NCBI RefSeq assembly: GCF_020991005.1
Contig: NZ_JAJLLW010000003.1
Location: 1 to 64,000 of the forward strand
DNA length: 64,000 nt
Direction of reading: 5' to 3'
From: Halomonas sp. CUBES01
Lineage (GTDB): Bacteria > Pseudomonadota > Gammaproteobacteria > Pseudomonadales > Halomonadaceae
The notes beneath the pieces are model-generated. The model searched no databases, was not told where the DNA came from, and was given only the letters and a program-made list of their open reading frames with translations. The translations under genes and the position numbers were made by a program. The number at the start of each line of letters is the position of its first letter. Position 1 is the stretch's first letter. Shown here in pieces: positions 62,808 to 64,000 of this stretch.

Positions 62808-63629
62808 TTACCCGTCAAGGCGCTGTTTTAGCGTTTGGCAAAAGCCCTGCCAGGCAACGCCCATCGCGGGTAGCTGCGCCTGGGCGTGAAGGGCGGCGTG
62901 CACCATGTGCGGAGCGCACCGGTAACCCACCGACACGCCTGCATGGCGCCAGTCGGCGACGGCAGCCTCGATGGGGCGAGTCAACGGATCCCGCGCGACG
63001 GTCAGTATGTCGATCCTGTCGGCAGGTGGGTGCCTGTCACGCTCGTGGGCAATGGTGGCAGGGCACTGCTGGCGAATGCTTAACACATCATCCCGTGACA
63101 GCAGCGGTGCATCGTCGCCCAGGCATTCAGGCGAAAGCCCGCCAACGGCTGGGTAGATCAACCCCAGCTGCGGCGCTTCGTTAAGCGGATGGGCAAGGTC
63201 GATGGTCAGTCGGCCGCCTGCGCTATCACCCACCAGCGCGACCGGCTGAATGGCGTCGAACACCACACGGCAGTCGGCCAGCATGGTGGCGTAATCCACC
63301 TCCGGCGCGAGACGATAGTTCACGCTCACTACCGCATGGCCTGAAATGTCTGCAAGGCTGGCGGCGGCACCATGGTGGCTCTCGACCGAGCCGAGGGTAA
63401 ACCCGCCGCCGTGGATAAACAGCACGTAGCCGGGGAGTGGCGACGCCGGCATAAAGCGGCGTACGCCAACGCCCTCGATGATGCTGTTTGCCACCCGCAT
63501 CCCGGCCGGGTCGGGCGGGGCGAACCCCCGGCAGAGCCTGTCGTAGGCACAGCGGGCCTGGGCCAAGGGCCGGGCTTCCATGGCGGCAAGCCCGGCGTCA
63601 AAGCGTCGAATGAAGTCTTCTACGCGCAT
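62808..63629 (-). CDS. HSL-family alpha/beta hydrolase (esterase)
   Basis: Protein of 273 residues of the hormone-sensitive-lipase branch. The oxyanion motif is HGGGFTLGS near 73-81, the nucleophile motif GDSAGG near 155-160, and a candidate Asp (ARDPLTRP) and His (PHMVHAAL) complete the triad. A lipolytic-enzyme gene stands at this position in the P. aeruginosa carnitine locus, where it may release carnitine from acyl-carnitine. It follows the thioesterase by 14 nt on the same strand. Confidence 0.85.
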   Translation of the reverse strand: MRVEDFIRRFDAGLAAMEARPLAQARCAYDRLCRGFAPPDPAGMRVANSIIEGVGVRRFMPASPLPGYVLFIHGGGFTLGSVESHHGAAASLADISGHAVVSVNYRLAPEVDYATMLADCRVVFDAIQPVALVGDSAGGRLTIDLAHPLNEAPQLGLIYPAVGGLSPECLGDDAPLLSRDDVLSIRQQCPATIAHERDRHPPADRIDILTVARDPLTRPIEAAVADWRHAGVSVGYRCAPHMVHAALHAQAQLPAMGVAWQGFCQTLKQRLDG

Positions 63630-63643
63630 GGTGTGGGCAGCGC

Positions 63644-64000
63644 TCAGCGGCGGATGCCGATGGTGCGGCCCGCAAGCTCTGGCCAGGCGTCTTTATCCGC
63701 CTGGGGAAGAGTGGCAACCCGATGGGCCACCGGGGAAGGCAGCGGGCTTGGCCGGCCGGTGGTTGGCTGCATGCCCATCAGCATTTGTTCGCTGGTGGCC
63801 AGCAGGTTGCCCTCGGCATCGCGCATGGCGAAAAACACGTGCAGGCGCTTGGCATCGCTATCCAGTAGCGTCAGGTCGACGCTAAGCGACTGGCCCTGGT
63901 GTGCTTCCCGGCGATAGCAGAGATGGGTTTCCAGCGTATAGAGGGTGTAGCCGAAGTGCTCGCGGCCTGCTTCATCCAGCCCGATGTGGTTGATCAGCGC
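63644..64000 (-). CDS. Acyl-CoA thioesterase, 5' part beyond window (CdhB-like)
   Basis: The last 118 codons of a minus-strand gene that continues past 64000. The visible part reads NHIGLDEAGR, YTLETHLCYRREAHQG and QPTTGRPSPLP, fitting a hot-dog thioesterase with the typical 'Y.R.....G' strand. In pseudomonads a betainyl-CoA thioesterase lies in the same operon as carnitine dehydrogenase. I expect that gene just outside the window. Partial sequence limits confidence. Confidence 0.72.
   Translation of the reverse strand, partial: ALINHIGLDEAGREHFGYTLYTLETHLCYRREAHQGQSLSVDLTLLDSDAKRLHVFFAMRDAEGNLLATSEQMLMGMQPTTGRPSPLPSPVAHRVATLPQADKDAWPELAGRTIGIRR

Noticed and set aside
1..64000. CRISPR arrays, rRNA genes and insertion sequences
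   Set aside because: No regularly spaced repeats, rRNA-like sequence or transposase gene was seen anywhere in the window.

Overview
The window looks like chromosome from a halophilic gammaproteobacterium of the Halomonas type (Halomonadaceae). This rests on the GC-rich coding sequence, an acidic outer-membrane porin, E. coli-like gene order in nudE / yrfG-hslR-hslO / pckA, and Pseudomonas-like order in HAD phosphatase / rppH / ptsP. It also rests on a carnitine locus arranged much like the pseudomonad one. The family assignments come from reading the proteins; no database was searched.

Layout. 1-4193: tRNA-Glu (first base lost at the window edge), tRNA-Gly, a co-directional run of an ABC-2 exporter (yadGH), queF, a nitroreductase and a YiiD_C-type thioesterase, then tRNA-Ser(GGA). 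4180-12140: a 7.95-kb integrated element bounded by a 14-bp copy of the tRNA-Ser 3' end. It carries a P4-type tyrosine integrase, an unknown gene coupled to it, AlpA, a split primase/helicase module, an HTH gene interrupted by an in-frame TGA, and two exported cargo proteins. It resembles a phage satellite (P4/PICI-like) with no capsid or packaging genes. 12315-26939: housekeeping genes (yihY, a zinc metallopeptidase, a CLCA_X protein, a ydgJ-like dehydrogenase, nudE, yrfG, hslR, hslO, pckA, a Tat-exported msrB, tex, gshA, dsbB, rsd). 26984-27063: a REP-like inverted pair. 27122-31316: an RND efflux pump and its adaptor on the minus strand.

31562-42290: mdh, a HAD-IB phosphatase, rppH, ptsP, an NRDE protein, a membrane-tethered receiver protein, a TauE/SafE exporter, lgt, thyA, folA and proQ. 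42554-44747: the acidic porin, then a secreted protein with two similar beta-rich domains. 45056-50139: a diguanylate cyclase and a GGDEF-EAL protein face each other with overlapping stop codons. 50287-51364: an AEC transporter and tRNA-Arg(CCT).

51495-58759 is the most intriguing part: a compact, poorly understood 'GAK' cluster. Six overlapping or abutting minus-strand genes encode, in transcription order, an APH-like kinase, an ATP-grasp enzyme, an HprK-related kinase, a histidine phosphatase, a metallophosphoesterase and an amphi-Trp protein. A CofD-like protein is transcribed divergently from them. The enzyme set implies phosphoryl transfer and ATP-dependent ligation, but the substrate is unknown.

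58969-64000: a chemoreceptor, then a GlxA-type regulator, a betaine/carnitine-type binding protein, an HSL-type esterase and a thioesterase cut by the window end. Together these look like the edge of an L-carnitine catabolic locus.
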